Below are positions 23,047 to 30,257 of a stretch of 30,257 nt of DNA, one piece after another; positions within the stretch are counted from its first letter, which is position 1; each line of letters opens with the position of its first letter. Location: contig USFG01000013.1 in the NCBI GenBank assembly GCA_900553855.1, forward strand, positions 1-30,257, in the 5' to 3' direction. The notes below the pieces were generated by a model that was not told the DNA's origin, ran no database searches, and saw only the letters and a list, made by a program, of their open reading frames with translations. The DNA is from an uncultured Mycoplasmatota bacterium. GTDB taxonomy: Bacteria > Bacillota_I > Bacilli_A > RF39 > UBA660. The translations under genes were made by a program, and so were the position numbers.

Positions 23047-23053
23047 CCCTAAA

Positions 23054-24052
23054 TTATTTTTCACCAACAACTGATAAACTACCTGTAGATATACTTTCAG
23101 CAATAGTTAATAACTCAGTTGAAGATAACTTATCACTAGATAAATAAAAATCTACATTATTACTAGTCCAATATAAAGAGTTAGAAGATAATGCCCCGCA
23201 AGTATCACTAAGCATTAAAGGTTCTCCATAAACTGGAATAATTTCAAATTCATCCTTAATGCTTGCCTTTTCTTCAACTAATGTAAAAGGTGAATCCCCA
23301 CTAAAAGTTAATATAACCCTATTACCATTATCAGTATTAATAGTATCTTTACTATTTAAATAAGTATTAGTAGGTAAATATAAAGGATAAATAATATCAT
23401 CTATCGTTTTACTAACGTTTTCATCTTCCTTCGCATTCTCATCAATTAAAGTATCTAAATCAAAATAATCATCCTTAAATGTTGGTTTAAAATCTATCGA
23501 ACTAAACTTAACAGTTATCTTAACATTACCACTATTATCAAGAACATCAACTTTAACAATATTACTATCTTTATCTAAATATATTTTCTCATTAACTAAC
23601 AAACTATTATTAGGATAATTAACTTTAGTAGTAATAATAAAGCCATCATCACTATTTTCTACTTTAGCCTCGCTATCATTTTTAACATCTCTAACCAAGC
23701 TATCTATTAAATATCCTTGAGACCCATTATCAGGCCATTCTGATTGAAATTTAAAACTCTTATTCAAACTAGGTGTTACAACATATACCTCATCATTACT
23801 TCTTAAAATAGTTTGTTCATGATTATTTATTGTATTATTTAAATCAACTCTATAATTATTTTTATTTCTAGCAGCCGTTATATTATAAGTAAAAGTATCT
23901 TCGTTACTAACAATATCCATAGTACCCTTAACTAAATAAGTATCTTTTTTACCATACAATTTAATAAAATTATCACTACTTAATTCACCACTCTTACTAG
24001 CACATCCAGTGATAAATAATAATCCTATTAAAAATAATAAATATTTTTTCAT
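23054..24052 (-). CDS. YdcC/GerS-like sporulation lipoprotein (LolA-like fold plus DUF4367-like domain)
   Basis: A 332-residue lipoprotein: signal peptide with lipobox FITGC, Cys17 lipidated. Residues about 35-200 have the LolA-like pattern (VKGTMDIVSNEDTFTYNI, EVYVVTPSLNKSFKFQSEW, then IDSLVRDV). The TPSLNKSFKFQS block is characteristic, as I recall it, of YdcC-type lipoproteins of spore formers. The C-terminal part (about 225-330) resembles DUF4367: YLPTNTYL ... VILTFSGDSPFTLVEEKA. YdcC is made in the mother cell in Bacillus, and the related GerS of Clostridioides is needed for cortex modification. A comparable role here fits with spo0A and cotF. AGGAGG lies before the ATG. It is a single-gene unit divergent from the DUF378 gene. 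Confidence 0.75.
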   Translation of the reverse strand: MKKYLLFLIGLLFITGCASKSGELSSDNFIKLYGKKDTYLVKGTMDIVSNEDTFTYNITAARNKNNYRVDLNNTINNHEQTILRSNDEVYVVTPSLNKSFKFQSEWPDNGSQGYLIDSLVRDVKNDSEAKVENSDDGFIITTKVNYPNNSLLVNEKIYLDKDSNIVKVDVLDNSGNVKITVKFSSIDFKPTFKDDYFDLDTLIDENAKEDENVSKTIDDIIYPLYLPTNTYLNSKDTINTDNGNRVILTFSGDSPFTLVEEKASIKDEFEIIPVYGEPLMLSDTCGALSSNSLYWTSNNVDFYLSSDKLSSTELLTIAESISTGSLSVVGEK

Positions 24053-24095
24053 TAATCCTCCTACATAATAATATTTTAAATTAAAAATATTTATG

Positions 24096-24101
24096 TATAA
24101 T
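24096..24101 (+). promoter_or_regulatory. -10 element of the DUF378 gene
   Basis: Consensus TATAAT; start near 24108. This rules out the in-frame ATG at 24093 and supports the ATG at 24144. Confidence 0.5.
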
Positions 24102-24143
24102 ATTTCTAAAAAAACTCATACTAATACTAGAAAAGAGGTTATA

Positions 24144-24341
24144 ATGACAACACTGCAAAAAATATGTTTAGTTATTACTATTATAGGTGGATTAAACTGG
24201 GGATTAGTCGGACTACTAGATTTCAATATAATAGACGCTATTTTTACAGCGGGTTCTGTTATTTCTAGAATAATTTATTCAATAGTAGGAATAACAAGTA
24301 TTATAAACATAGGTATCCTATTAATGGATTTAGATAAGTAA
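24144..24341 (+). CDS. DUF378 family small membrane protein
   Basis: A 65-residue protein with two membrane helices. It matches DUF378: KICLVITIIGGLNWGLVGLL followed by a second helix, with the G-G-L-N-W-G-L-V-G signature complete. Function is unknown across the family. An open frame extends upstream to 24093, but the GAGG site at 24135-24138 lies 5 nt before the ATG at 24144, and the -10 element overlaps the upstream codons. It is a stand-alone gene, divergent from the YdcC-like gene and convergent with the gene ending at 24366. Confidence 0.85.
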   Translation: MTTLQKICLVITIIGGLNWGLVGLLDFNIIDAIFTAGSVISRIIYSIVGITSIINIGILLMDLDK

Positions 24342-24368
24342 AAAGAGCCTTACTAAAAAGCTCTTTTA
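24340..24368. terminator. Bidirectional terminator
   Basis: AAAAGAGC ... GCTCTTTT stem (24341-24367) spans the ends of the convergent genes, with short A and T runs on either side. Confidence 0.7.
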
Positions 24369-24962
24369 ATTATATTCTACTATATAATAATATTTATCTT
24401 GTTTAACTAACGTAATAGTACCACTTTTATCATAGCCAAGATCATTTTCATATTCTATTGTTACCTTAACCTTTTTACATGGAACATTTTCTTTATTTAA
24501 TGAATATTTTTCATCTAATATTTCATCAATAATAACATTACTAACAACAGGTAATTCCTGATTTCTATTTCCATCACTATTGTTTTCTAAATATTTATAT
24601 AAAGTATTTTCTATATTTAATCTATAATTACTAACTATATCTGGATATATAAAATCAACATTAATATCATACTTATTTAATTTATTCTTTAAAGAATATA
24701 AATCTATGATATATAACTTACTTATACTTTTAATATATTCTTCTTCATTATAATTATTTTCTAAATTATCTTTTAATATATTAAATTCATCTTTATATAA
24801 TTTACTAGCATTACTCTTTAATGAATAAGGATATCCTTCTATTTCAGCTAAATTTTTAACAACTGGTTCATTATTATCTTTATAAACATATTTTATATAA
24901 TATATTCCACCAACTGAATATATAAGTATCATAAACAATATTATTAATATAAATTTCTTCAT
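24366..24962 (-). CDS. Membrane-anchored hypothetical protein
   Basis: A 198-residue protein with one N-terminal helix (about residues 4-24) and no lipobox, so the rest is probably outside the cell. The first part of the exposed region is helical (NASKLYKDEFNILKDNLENN, then YNEEEYIKSISKLYIIDLYS). The end is beta-rich with a single Cys and a YDKSGTITLVKQDKYYYIVE tail, a layout seen in small NTF2-like or cystatin-like extracellular domains. I do not recognise a family. The promoter is good (25005-25033) and the GAGGAG ribosome site strong. It is transcribed alone. Confidence 0.65.
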   Translation of the reverse strand: MKKFILIILFMILIYSVGGIYYIKYVYKDNNEPVVKNLAEIEGYPYSLKSNASKLYKDEFNILKDNLENNYNEEEYIKSISKLYIIDLYSLKNKLNKYDINVDFIYPDIVSNYRLNIENTLYKYLENNSDGNRNQELPVVSNVIIDEILDEKYSLNKENVPCKKVKVTIEYENDLGYDKSGTITLVKQDKYYYIVEYN

Positions 24963-25004
24963 AAACTCCTCAATATTCTTCTTATTTTCAACATTACAAT
25001 AATT

Positions 25005-25033
25005 ATATTATCATTCTTCTTAATTTTTTTCAA
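25005..25033 (-). promoter_or_regulatory. Promoter of the membrane-anchored hypothetical gene
   Basis: On the minus strand TTGAAA (25033-25028), a 17-nt spacer and TAATAT (25010-25005) with a TGA extension. Confidence 0.7.
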
Positions 25034-25041
25034 TTTTTATA

Positions 25042-25070
25042 TTGAATTTATTTTCATGTTTTGATAGAAT
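25042..25070 (+). promoter_or_regulatory. Promoter of tRNA-Gly
   Basis: TTGAAT (25042-25047), a 17-nt spacer and TAGAAT (25065-25070) with a TGA extension; same layout as the tRNA-Ala promoter. Confidence 0.75.
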
Positions 25071-25082
25071 GTAACTTGTAAC

Positions 25083-25157
25083 GCAGGTGTGGTTCAATGG
25101 TTAGAATATAACCTTGCCAAGGTTGGGATGGGAGTTCGATTCTCCTCACTTGCTCCA
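25083..25157 (+). tRNA. tRNA-Gly (anticodon GCC)
   Basis: The acceptor GCAGGTG pairs with CACTTGC (one G-U). The D arm GTTC/GAAT, anticodon arm TAACC-TTGCCAA-GGTTG with GCC, T arm GGGAG-TTCGATT-CTCCT, discriminator T and encoded CCA complete the cloverleaf. It has its own promoter and terminator. Confidence 0.93.
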
Positions 25158-25198
25158 GATTGATAGGAAACTCGAACTTTTCGAGTTTAAGTAATACA

Positions 25199-25226
25199 GA
25201 CTAACTAGAAATAGTTAGTTTTTTTG
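25199..25226 (+). terminator. Terminator of tRNA-Gly
   Basis: ACTAACTA-GAAA-TAGTTAGT followed by seven T residues. A second hairpin without T run, AAACTCGAA-CTT-TTCGAGTTT (25168-25188), lies between it and the tRNA. Confidence 0.85.
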
Positions 25227-25228
25227 TT

Positions 25229-25628
25229 ATATAAAGAAGCCCCATTTATGTTAAATATAAAAGCAAAAGAATTAAAAATATAACAAGTACAAATGTTGCT
25301 TATGTAAATACCTTTAATATAATAGCAGGTATTTATTTCCGTTTATCAAACCTAGATACCAAATTAATTTTGCTTTCAAAAAAAGACTAGTTATATTTCA
25401 AACTAATCTCAATAGCAAATTGTAATTTATTTAACAATATAATTATTTATAAAAGCTTAATACTTGATAATGATAATAATCGTTGTTATCTAAATAATAA
25501 GCAGAGATGCCTTTTCCATGGTATGCAGTTTTACCAGAAGTTGATTTAGTTTTTGCTTTCTTTAATAATTACACCATCACCATACTTGCTAGTTTTATGT
25601 ACATGGATAACCATATAATCATCAAATA
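25229..25628. other. Gene-poor interval; possible decayed ORF on the minus strand
   Basis: No intact gene is seen in these 400 bp. On the minus strand, just past the permease stop (25629), one frame reads MVIHVHKTSKYGDGVIIKES and then stops. A second frame takes over with SGKTAYHGKGISAYYLDN and ends NNDYYHYQVLSFYK. Together they could be a short gene broken by one frameshift, but at this base composition chance frames are possible. The minus-strand terminator at 25378-25408 lies beyond it. Confidence 0.3.
25378..25408 (-). terminator. Terminator of the ABC-transporter operon
   Basis: On the minus strand GATTAGTT ... AACTAGTC with seven T residues. It lies about 220 nt past the permease stop. 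Confidence 0.7.
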
Positions 25629-28064
25629 CTATTCAACATTCTTTAAAGATTCAACCATATCAATATTTTTTAAATTAAAATGGGTCACAACAATAACAAT
25701 AACAGTAAAAATAATAGTAATTAAAGCTGAAAAAACATAACTTAAAAGAAACACTTCTCTATCAAACATTAAATAATCAGGTTCACAAGTAGAAATAATA
25801 TAATGACATAAATAAGAGCCAGATGAAAGACCAATTAATATGCCAAGTATTGTCAATATAATAGTTTCTCTATTTATATATTTATCAACTTCTCTAACAT
25901 AAAAACCTAATACTTTAAGTGTTGCTATTTCCCTTTTTCTTTCACTAATATTTATATTAGACAAATTATATAAAACCACAAAAGCTAACATTGCTGCTGC
26001 AATAATTAAAATAGCCACTATAGAATCAATAGATGATAACATATCATTTAATACATCTTTTACATCACTATTATTAATAATAGAAACAGCATCCTTACTA
26101 GCAATATACTTCATATCAAAATCATTACTATCATCTGAAATACTCTCATTTAAATCTATTAGAAAAGAATTTACTTTATAATTACCAAACAAACTATTAT
26201 AAGTATTCTTATTTACATACATATACTGATTAATATAATTTTTAACAATATAAGATACTTTTATAGTATAACTATTATTTTCATTATCAAGTAAAGTAAT
26301 ATCATCTCCGATAGATACATTTAAAAGTTTCGCAGTTTTTTCACTAATTACACAACTATCATCTAATATATCATCATAAATATTATCTTCATTCTTATAA
26401 TCAATTAAAGAAACAACCTCATTAAACCTATTAAAATCATTTGGTACTATCAAAGATACATCTTGTTTTATATCACCATTTAAAACACTAATACTTTGAT
26501 AATTAACATCTACTGCTTTATTAACAATTTCTTCATTATTAATTTTATTAAGTAACTTTTCATAATCACCATTTTCATTTATAATCATCATTTTATCATA
26601 TTTAAATATTTTACTATATTGATAATCATTTATATTTTTAATAGAATCTTTTAAACCAAAACCTGCCAAAATAAGTGCTGTACATCCAGAAATTCCAAAA
26701 ATAGTTGTTAAAACTCTAGATTTATATCTAAAAATATTTCTAATAGTTATTTTATCAGAAAATTTAAGTCTTTTCCAAATAAATGATATTTTTTCAAGTA
26801 ATATTTTTCTACCAGATTTAGGTACTTTTGGTCTCATTAAATTGGCAGGAACATCTTTTAAATTATAAATACATATAAAACATGCTGTACCACAAATACA
26901 TAATATACATATCCAAAAACCAATCATATTATATGCACTATTAATTGAATATATAAATATCGGTATATTAAATAATTTTCTATAAATATTCCAAATAACA
27001 TAAGGAATTAAATAAGAACCAATAAAAACACCTAAAATACCCCCAATAACAGTTGCTAAAAGTGAATAAATAACATATTTTAAAGTAATATAAAAATTAT
27101 TATAACCCAAAGACTTTAATGTACCATTTTCAGTTCTATCTTCTTCAATCATCCTCATCATTGAAATAAGGCTAACTAAAACAGCAATTACAAAAAATAT
27201 TAAAGGAAAAACATTTCCTAAATTCTTTACATTATCACTTGCATTAATTAATTCTTTATATGAATTATTATCTAACCTATCATAAAGATACCAATGTGGT
27301 TTAACTACTTCATTTTCATTTATACTTATGCCATATAACTCATTATATTTTTCATCTTCTCTTTCTTTTTTTATAACATTTATCTTTTTAATAGCATCAT
27401 CAATAACATTTTTATATTCTTTACTATTAGTTAGCATATTTTTAGTATTATTTAAAGTTATATAAATAGCACTATAATAATCACTTTTTAATACATCTTC
27501 CAAAGTATAAGCATAATAATTAACTTTACCACTACCTAAATTAGTACTAGGTCTTTCAGAAGAAAAATACAATGGACTTATAACAGTTCCTACTATTTTT
27601 TTATTACTACCCAAAATATTAATAGAATCCCCAATACTTAAATTATTATCTAAAAGCATCTTTTTTTCAACAACAATTTCATTATTACCATTAGGTAAAC
27701 TACCATCTTCTAAATAAACTTTATTAATACTATTATTTAACCCCATTACTTTAACAACATATTGTTCATTATTTAGCTTTAAATAAGTATCTGTTTCATA
27801 TGAACCTATTACTTTATCAAATCCACCTATTTTAGATAAACTATTTATATCTTTATCATCAAGTCCAAGATTAGAAACAACTTTTATATCATAAACATTA
27901 TTATCATCATAAAATTTATCTAAAGTTTTAAGCATATCAGGGCTACAAGCTTCAATCCCTGCATAAAAACCAATTCCAAGAAGGGCCATAGATAATAAAG
28001 ATAAAAACCTTTTATAATTTTGCTTTATCTTCATAAATATATGTTTAAATAACATAGTTTTCAT
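25629..28064 (-). CDS. FtsX/MacB-type ABC transporter permease (large, duplicated FtsX domain)
   Basis: An 811-residue membrane protein. One helix near residue 22-40 is followed by a large extracellular region (about 45-280). A first FtsX domain follows, with the PLIFFVIAVLVSLISMMRMI helix and the MIEEDRTENGTLKSLGYN coupling segment. Further helices and a second extracellular region follow, then a second FtsX domain (IVAILIIAAAMLAFVVLYNL, and ERKREIATLKVLGF) ending in two helices. The two E-x-G/A-T-L-K-x-L-G segments contact the ATPase. This architecture belongs to the type VII ABC group, used in lipoprotein or peptide export, mechanotransmission and antimicrobial peptide resistance. It starts 1 nt after the ATPase gene. 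Substrate unknown. Confidence 0.9.
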   Translation of the reverse strand: MKTMLFKHIFMKIKQNYKRFLSLLSMALLGIGFYAGIEACSPDMLKTLDKFYDDNNVYDIKVVSNLGLDDKDINSLSKIGGFDKVIGSYETDTYLKLNNEQYVVKVMGLNNSINKVYLEDGSLPNGNNEIVVEKKMLLDNNLSIGDSINILGSNKKIVGTVISPLYFSSERPSTNLGSGKVNYYAYTLEDVLKSDYYSAIYITLNNTKNMLTNSKEYKNVIDDAIKKINVIKKEREDEKYNELYGISINENEVVKPHWYLYDRLDNNSYKELINASDNVKNLGNVFPLIFFVIAVLVSLISMMRMIEEDRTENGTLKSLGYNNFYITLKYVIYSLLATVIGGILGVFIGSYLIPYVIWNIYRKLFNIPIFIYSINSAYNMIGFWICILCICGTACFICIYNLKDVPANLMRPKVPKSGRKILLEKISFIWKRLKFSDKITIRNIFRYKSRVLTTIFGISGCTALILAGFGLKDSIKNINDYQYSKIFKYDKMMIINENGDYEKLLNKINNEEIVNKAVDVNYQSISVLNGDIKQDVSLIVPNDFNRFNEVVSLIDYKNEDNIYDDILDDSCVISEKTAKLLNVSIGDDITLLDNENNSYTIKVSYIVKNYINQYMYVNKNTYNSLFGNYKVNSFLIDLNESISDDSNDFDMKYIASKDAVSIINNSDVKDVLNDMLSSIDSIVAILIIAAAMLAFVVLYNLSNINISERKREIATLKVLGFYVREVDKYINRETIILTILGILIGLSSGSYLCHYIISTCEPDYLMFDREVFLLSYVFSALITIIFTVIVIVVTHFNLKNIDMVESLKNVE

Positions 28065-28065
28065 T

Positions 28066-28767
28066 TTACCACTCTATATCCTTTATATCCATAGGTTTTT
28101 CATTAATAACAATATCACTAACAGAACCATTTTTAAACTTAATAACTTTATCAGCCATTGGACTAATCGCAGAGTTATGTGTAATAATTACAACCGTCAT
28201 ATGTTCTAATCTACATGTATCTTGAAGCAATTTAAGTATTTGTTTACCGGTTTTATAATCTAAGGCCCCAGTAGGTTCATCACATAACAAAAGCTTAGGA
28301 TTTTTACAAATAGCTCTAGCAATTGCAACCCTTTGTTGTTCTCCCCCACTAAGTTGAGCTGGAAAATTGTTCATTCTATCTCCAAGTCCAACTTTATTTA
28401 ATATTTCCTCTGGTTTTAAAGAATTTTTACAAAGCTGAGTGGCAAGTTCTACATTTTCAATAACAGTTAAATTTTGTATTAAATTATAAAATTGAAAAAC
28501 AAAACCAATATCATTTCTTCGATACTTTATTAAATTCTTACCAGTTAATTTGTTAACGCATTTGCCATCAACATAAACATTTCCACTTGTTAAAGTATCC
28601 ATACCTCCCAAAATATTTAAACAAGTTGTTTTACCAGCCCCAGAAGGACCTAAAATACAAACAAGTTCTCCTTGTTCAATTTCAAAAGAAGTATTAGATA
28701 AAGCTTTTATTTCAACTTCACCCATTTTATATACTTTATTTACATTCTTAAACTCTATATAAGCCAT
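28066..28767 (-). CDS. ABC transporter ATPase (MacB/LolD-like)
   Basis: A 233-residue nucleotide-binding subunit, complete. It has Walker A LGPSGAGKTT (about 40-49), Q-loop FVFQFYNL, signature LSGGEQQRVAIARA, Walker B LLLCDEPTGALD, and H-loop ITHN. The sequence belongs to the LolD/MacB/FtsE class that pairs with FtsX-type permeases, and its partner is the next gene, 1 nt away. It energises the transporter from the cytoplasmic face. GGAGGG lies 6 nt before the start. A YjdF-like membrane protein gene precedes it in the operon. Confidence 0.95.
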   Translation of the reverse strand: MAYIEFKNVNKVYKMGEVEIKALSNTSFEIEQGELVCILGPSGAGKTTCLNILGGMDTLTSGNVYVDGKCVNKLTGKNLIKYRRNDIGFVFQFYNLIQNLTVIENVELATQLCKNSLKPEEILNKVGLGDRMNNFPAQLSGGEQQRVAIARAICKNPKLLLCDEPTGALDYKTGKQILKLLQDTCRLEHMTVVIITHNSAISPMADKVIKFKNGSVSDIVINEKPMDIKDIEW

Positions 28768-28781
28768 AATAACCCTCCATT

Positions 28782-29624
28782 TTACTTATTTAAACTATTT
28801 TTAACAGATTCAGCCATTTTTCTTTTTTCTTTCGTAGGAACAAACTTTTTAACAACTGAACTTTTTCTATTGTTTTTAAGTCCTATATAAGCAAAAATAC
28901 TAAAACAAACAGCACCGATAAAATTAACAAATAAATCCTTCATCGTATCATTTAAACCAATATCTAAATAACCATCATTAACAGTATAAAGTAAATTACC
29001 ATCAGTATCATATATTAAAGTTTTACCAATATTATCTAAAATAACAGGTTTATTTTCACCACTAGGATTCATTGCAACCGAAGATACACTTGTAATAACA
29101 GTATCTTTTTGCATATCAAACTTTAAAAATTTATCTCCACCATATTCAAAAAACTCCCATAAAGTACCAATAGTCATTGAAAAACTAAAAGCAACTAAAC
29201 ACAGATAAAATGGGGATAAATTAATATCTTTACTATTTTTATTAAGTAAATCCACTAATGAAAAGCCAACCGCCGTGGCTAAAAAACCATTAATAGTGTG
29301 CAAACAAGTATCCCAATGAGGAATTATACCATAAAAATTATTTATTTCTCCAAGTATTTCTGAAGAAAAAATAAACAAATAAATACTAATCTCTAAACCA
29401 TCAGGTAATGTTATTTCATATTTATTTTGAATAAATAATGGAGCAAATAATAAGATAAGTGATAATAAACAGAGTAAAGCATTATTTAAATTTCCTCTTA
29501 GTATTTGTAAAATCATACATAATATAACCAAAAATCTTAATATTAAATATATAGCTAAAGAACTTCTTTTAGTTTCTTTATAAGCCATTTTTATTAATTT
29601 TTGTACATTTAGTCTTTTCTTCAT
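28782..29624 (-). CDS. YjdF/DUF2238-like multi-pass membrane protein
   Basis: A 280-residue protein with about six membrane helices and a basic, hydrophilic C-terminal tail. Conserved-looking motifs at helix ends include PHWDTCLHTINGFLA, GTLWEFFEYGGD and NDTMKDLFVNFIGA. The polar Asp-His, Trp-Glu and Asp-Asn residues next to or within helices are what I recall of the YjdF (DUF2238) family. Between the last two is a predicted external loop (about residues 170-225). Function unknown; the buried Asp/His/Glu set could bind metal. It lies second in a four-gene operon, 15 nt after the upstream gene and 14 nt before the ABC ATPase. Confidence 0.65.
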   Translation of the reverse strand: MKKRLNVQKLIKMAYKETKRSSLAIYLILRFLVILCMILQILRGNLNNALLCLLSLILLFAPLFIQNKYEITLPDGLEISIYLFIFSSEILGEINNFYGIIPHWDTCLHTINGFLATAVGFSLVDLLNKNSKDINLSPFYLCLVAFSFSMTIGTLWEFFEYGGDKFLKFDMQKDTVITSVSSVAMNPSGENKPVILDNIGKTLIYDTDGNLLYTVNDGYLDIGLNDTMKDLFVNFIGAVCFSIFAYIGLKNNRKSSVVKKFVPTKEKRKMAESVKNSLNK

Positions 29625-29639
29625 AATAATACTTTCCTT

Positions 29640-30071
29640 TTATTTAGCACATATACTTTGTGTTTCAAGTGGTACTTTATAAGTAGCTATATTTTTACTA
29701 TCATCAGTGGCATATATAAGCAAATATAAACTATTATGTTCATCACATGTCTTTTTATATCCACCAACTTTAATTACATTTTCTAAAAACTTTTCTAATT
29801 TAATTTTCTTACCATCACTATATTCATAAGAACTAATCCTTTTTTCTATATCTCCATGTGACTCATATAACGTACATTCTATTTTTTCATATTCTTTAGT
29901 ATCATCTCCGGCACAATACTTAATATTGGTAATATAAATAGCACTTTTCTTATCATTATAAGCAATACTACCAGAAATATTAAAAGCATCACAAGTACTA
30001 GATATTGTTTTAAAACTAAAATCATCAGCACCTATAATTATGTATTTCTTATTATTTTTTTTATTTTTCAT
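29640..30071 (-). CDS. Hypothetical protein, first gene of the ABC operon
   Basis: A 143-residue protein from the ATG at 30071, preceded by GAGG at 6 nt. An in-frame ATG at 30128 lies upstream of the promoter and is rejected. It has a basic start (MKNKKNNKKYIIIG) but no clear membrane helix, then an alternating hydrophobic/polar, beta-rich region with AFNISGSIAYNDKKSAIYIT and YCAGDD. Four Cys are present, two of them near TCDAF and KTCDEH, which might form a disulfide if exported. No family recognised. Its place at the head of the operon suggests it belongs with the transporter, perhaps as an accessory or sensor protein. Confidence 0.6.
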   Translation of the reverse strand: MKNKKNNKKYIIIGADDFSFKTISSTCDAFNISGSIAYNDKKSAIYITNIKYCAGDDTKEYEKIECTLYESHGDIEKRISSYEYSDGKKIKLEKFLENVIKVGGYKKTCDEHNSLYLLIYATDDSKNIATYKVPLETQSICAK

Positions 30072-30090
30072 AACGCGCCTCACTATAAGA

Positions 30091-30096
30091 ATTATA
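30091..30096 (-). promoter_or_regulatory. Extended -10 promoter of the four-gene ABC operon
   Basis: On the minus strand TGATATAAT: TGn extension plus consensus TATAAT, about 20 nt before the ATG at 30071. Confidence 0.65.
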
Positions 30097-30157
30097 TCAT
30101 ATGTAATAAAGATTTTGTATAATTTCATTTTAAAAAAACAAATGATACAATTAATTT

Positions 30158-30254
30158 ATCAGAGAGATTTAATCAAATCTTATAGTCTTAATTTCGTAAT
30201 CGTGCATAGTTAAGGCTCCATAAAAAAATTCACGTCAGATAATGACGTTTTTTT
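30158..30254 (+). ncRNA. Candidate small RNA or attenuated leader at the window edge
   Basis: A plus-strand promoter-like pair (TTTCAT 30123-30128, 17 nt, TACAAT 30146-30151 with TGA extension) is followed about 100 bp later by a perfect terminator (30232-30254). The interval has no open frame with a ribosome site. It can fold into AGATTT-AATC-AAATCT and GTCTTAA ... TTAAGGC hairpins before the terminator stem. It is either a roughly 97-nt small RNA or the leader of a gene beyond the window. Confidence 0.35.
30232..30254 (+). terminator. Terminator at the right edge
   Basis: ACGTCA-GATAA-TGACGT followed by seven T residues on the plus strand, with no plus-strand gene ending nearby. Confidence 0.8.
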
Positions 30255-30257
30255 ATA

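Noticed and set aside
9687..25157. tRNA genes as attachment sites of integrated elements.
   Set aside because: I found no second copy of either tRNA 3' end and no integrase, transposase or phage gene. The 400-bp gene-poor stretch after tRNA-Gly is better explained by operon ends.
25168..25188. Hairpin AAACTCGAA-CTT-TTCGAGTTT between tRNA-Gly and its terminator as a separate RNA element.
   Set aside because: It is a simple stem within the tRNA precursor trailer and may only aid processing. Nothing else supports a separate function.
1..30257. Mycoplasma-type code with UGA as Trp, suggested by the extreme AT content.
   Set aside because: UGA is used as a proper stop (for example at 2903, 3714 and 9228) and conserved Trp positions in LeuRS and CysRS are read with UGG in uninterrupted standard frames.
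1..30257. CRISPR arrays, insertion sequences or long direct repeats.
   Set aside because: No regularly spaced repeats and no terminal inverted repeats with a transposase were seen on reading both strands.

Overview
The window is about three quarters A+T, uses the standard genetic code (UGA terminates genes, Trp is UGG) and has compact minus-strand operons separated by hairpin/T-run terminators. Spo0A, a CotF-type coat pair and a YdcC/LolA-like sporulation lipoprotein point to a low-GC, endospore-forming Firmicute, perhaps an uncultured gut Bacilli or Erysipelotrichia-like lineage. The lineage is an inference; no rRNA is present to settle it.

Layout. 1-126: start of a type IV prepilin gene (minus) behind a long, structured 5' leader with its own promoter. 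509-2693: an envelope operon (lipoprotein, acidic disordered protein, YtxG-like, YtxH-like). 2903-4986: a GC-richer secreted-protein gene with an abnormal start, a membrane-anchored XRE regulator, and a 38-residue basic protein with its own promoter and terminator. 5098-5952: an acyltransferase-fold (E2/CAT-like) protein on the plus strand. 5997-8938: a tight operon of D-aspartate ligase-like ATP-grasp enzyme, aspartate racemase and CapA-like protein, which looks like a D-aspartate cell-wall module. 9016-9478: two small coat-like genes, then tRNA-Ala(UGC), a HAD nucleotidase-like gene and a CofE-like ligase gene.

11785-18115: yugP, cysS, a ClpC-like ATPase whose second AAA+ domain is degenerate and truncated, and leuS. 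18231-20875: spo0A and, just upstream, a hybrid histidine kinase whose H-box histidine is Asn and whose receiver domain is also degenerate; 0A-box-like sites lie between the two. 20953-24962: an AMP-forming acyl-CoA synthetase-like enzyme, the YdcC-like lipoprotein, a DUF378 membrane protein and an anchored hypothetical. Then tRNA-Gly(GCC), about 400 bp without an intact gene, and a four-gene operon (hypothetical, YjdF-like membrane protein, ABC ATPase, FtsX-type permease). The window ends with a plus-strand promoter and terminator about 100 bp apart that may bracket a small RNA or a leader.

Most worth following up: the D-Asp operon, the pseudokinase beside spo0A, the Clp protein with a dead second ring, the pilin leader RNA, and two genes whose best-placed start codon is AUA or follows a frameshift.
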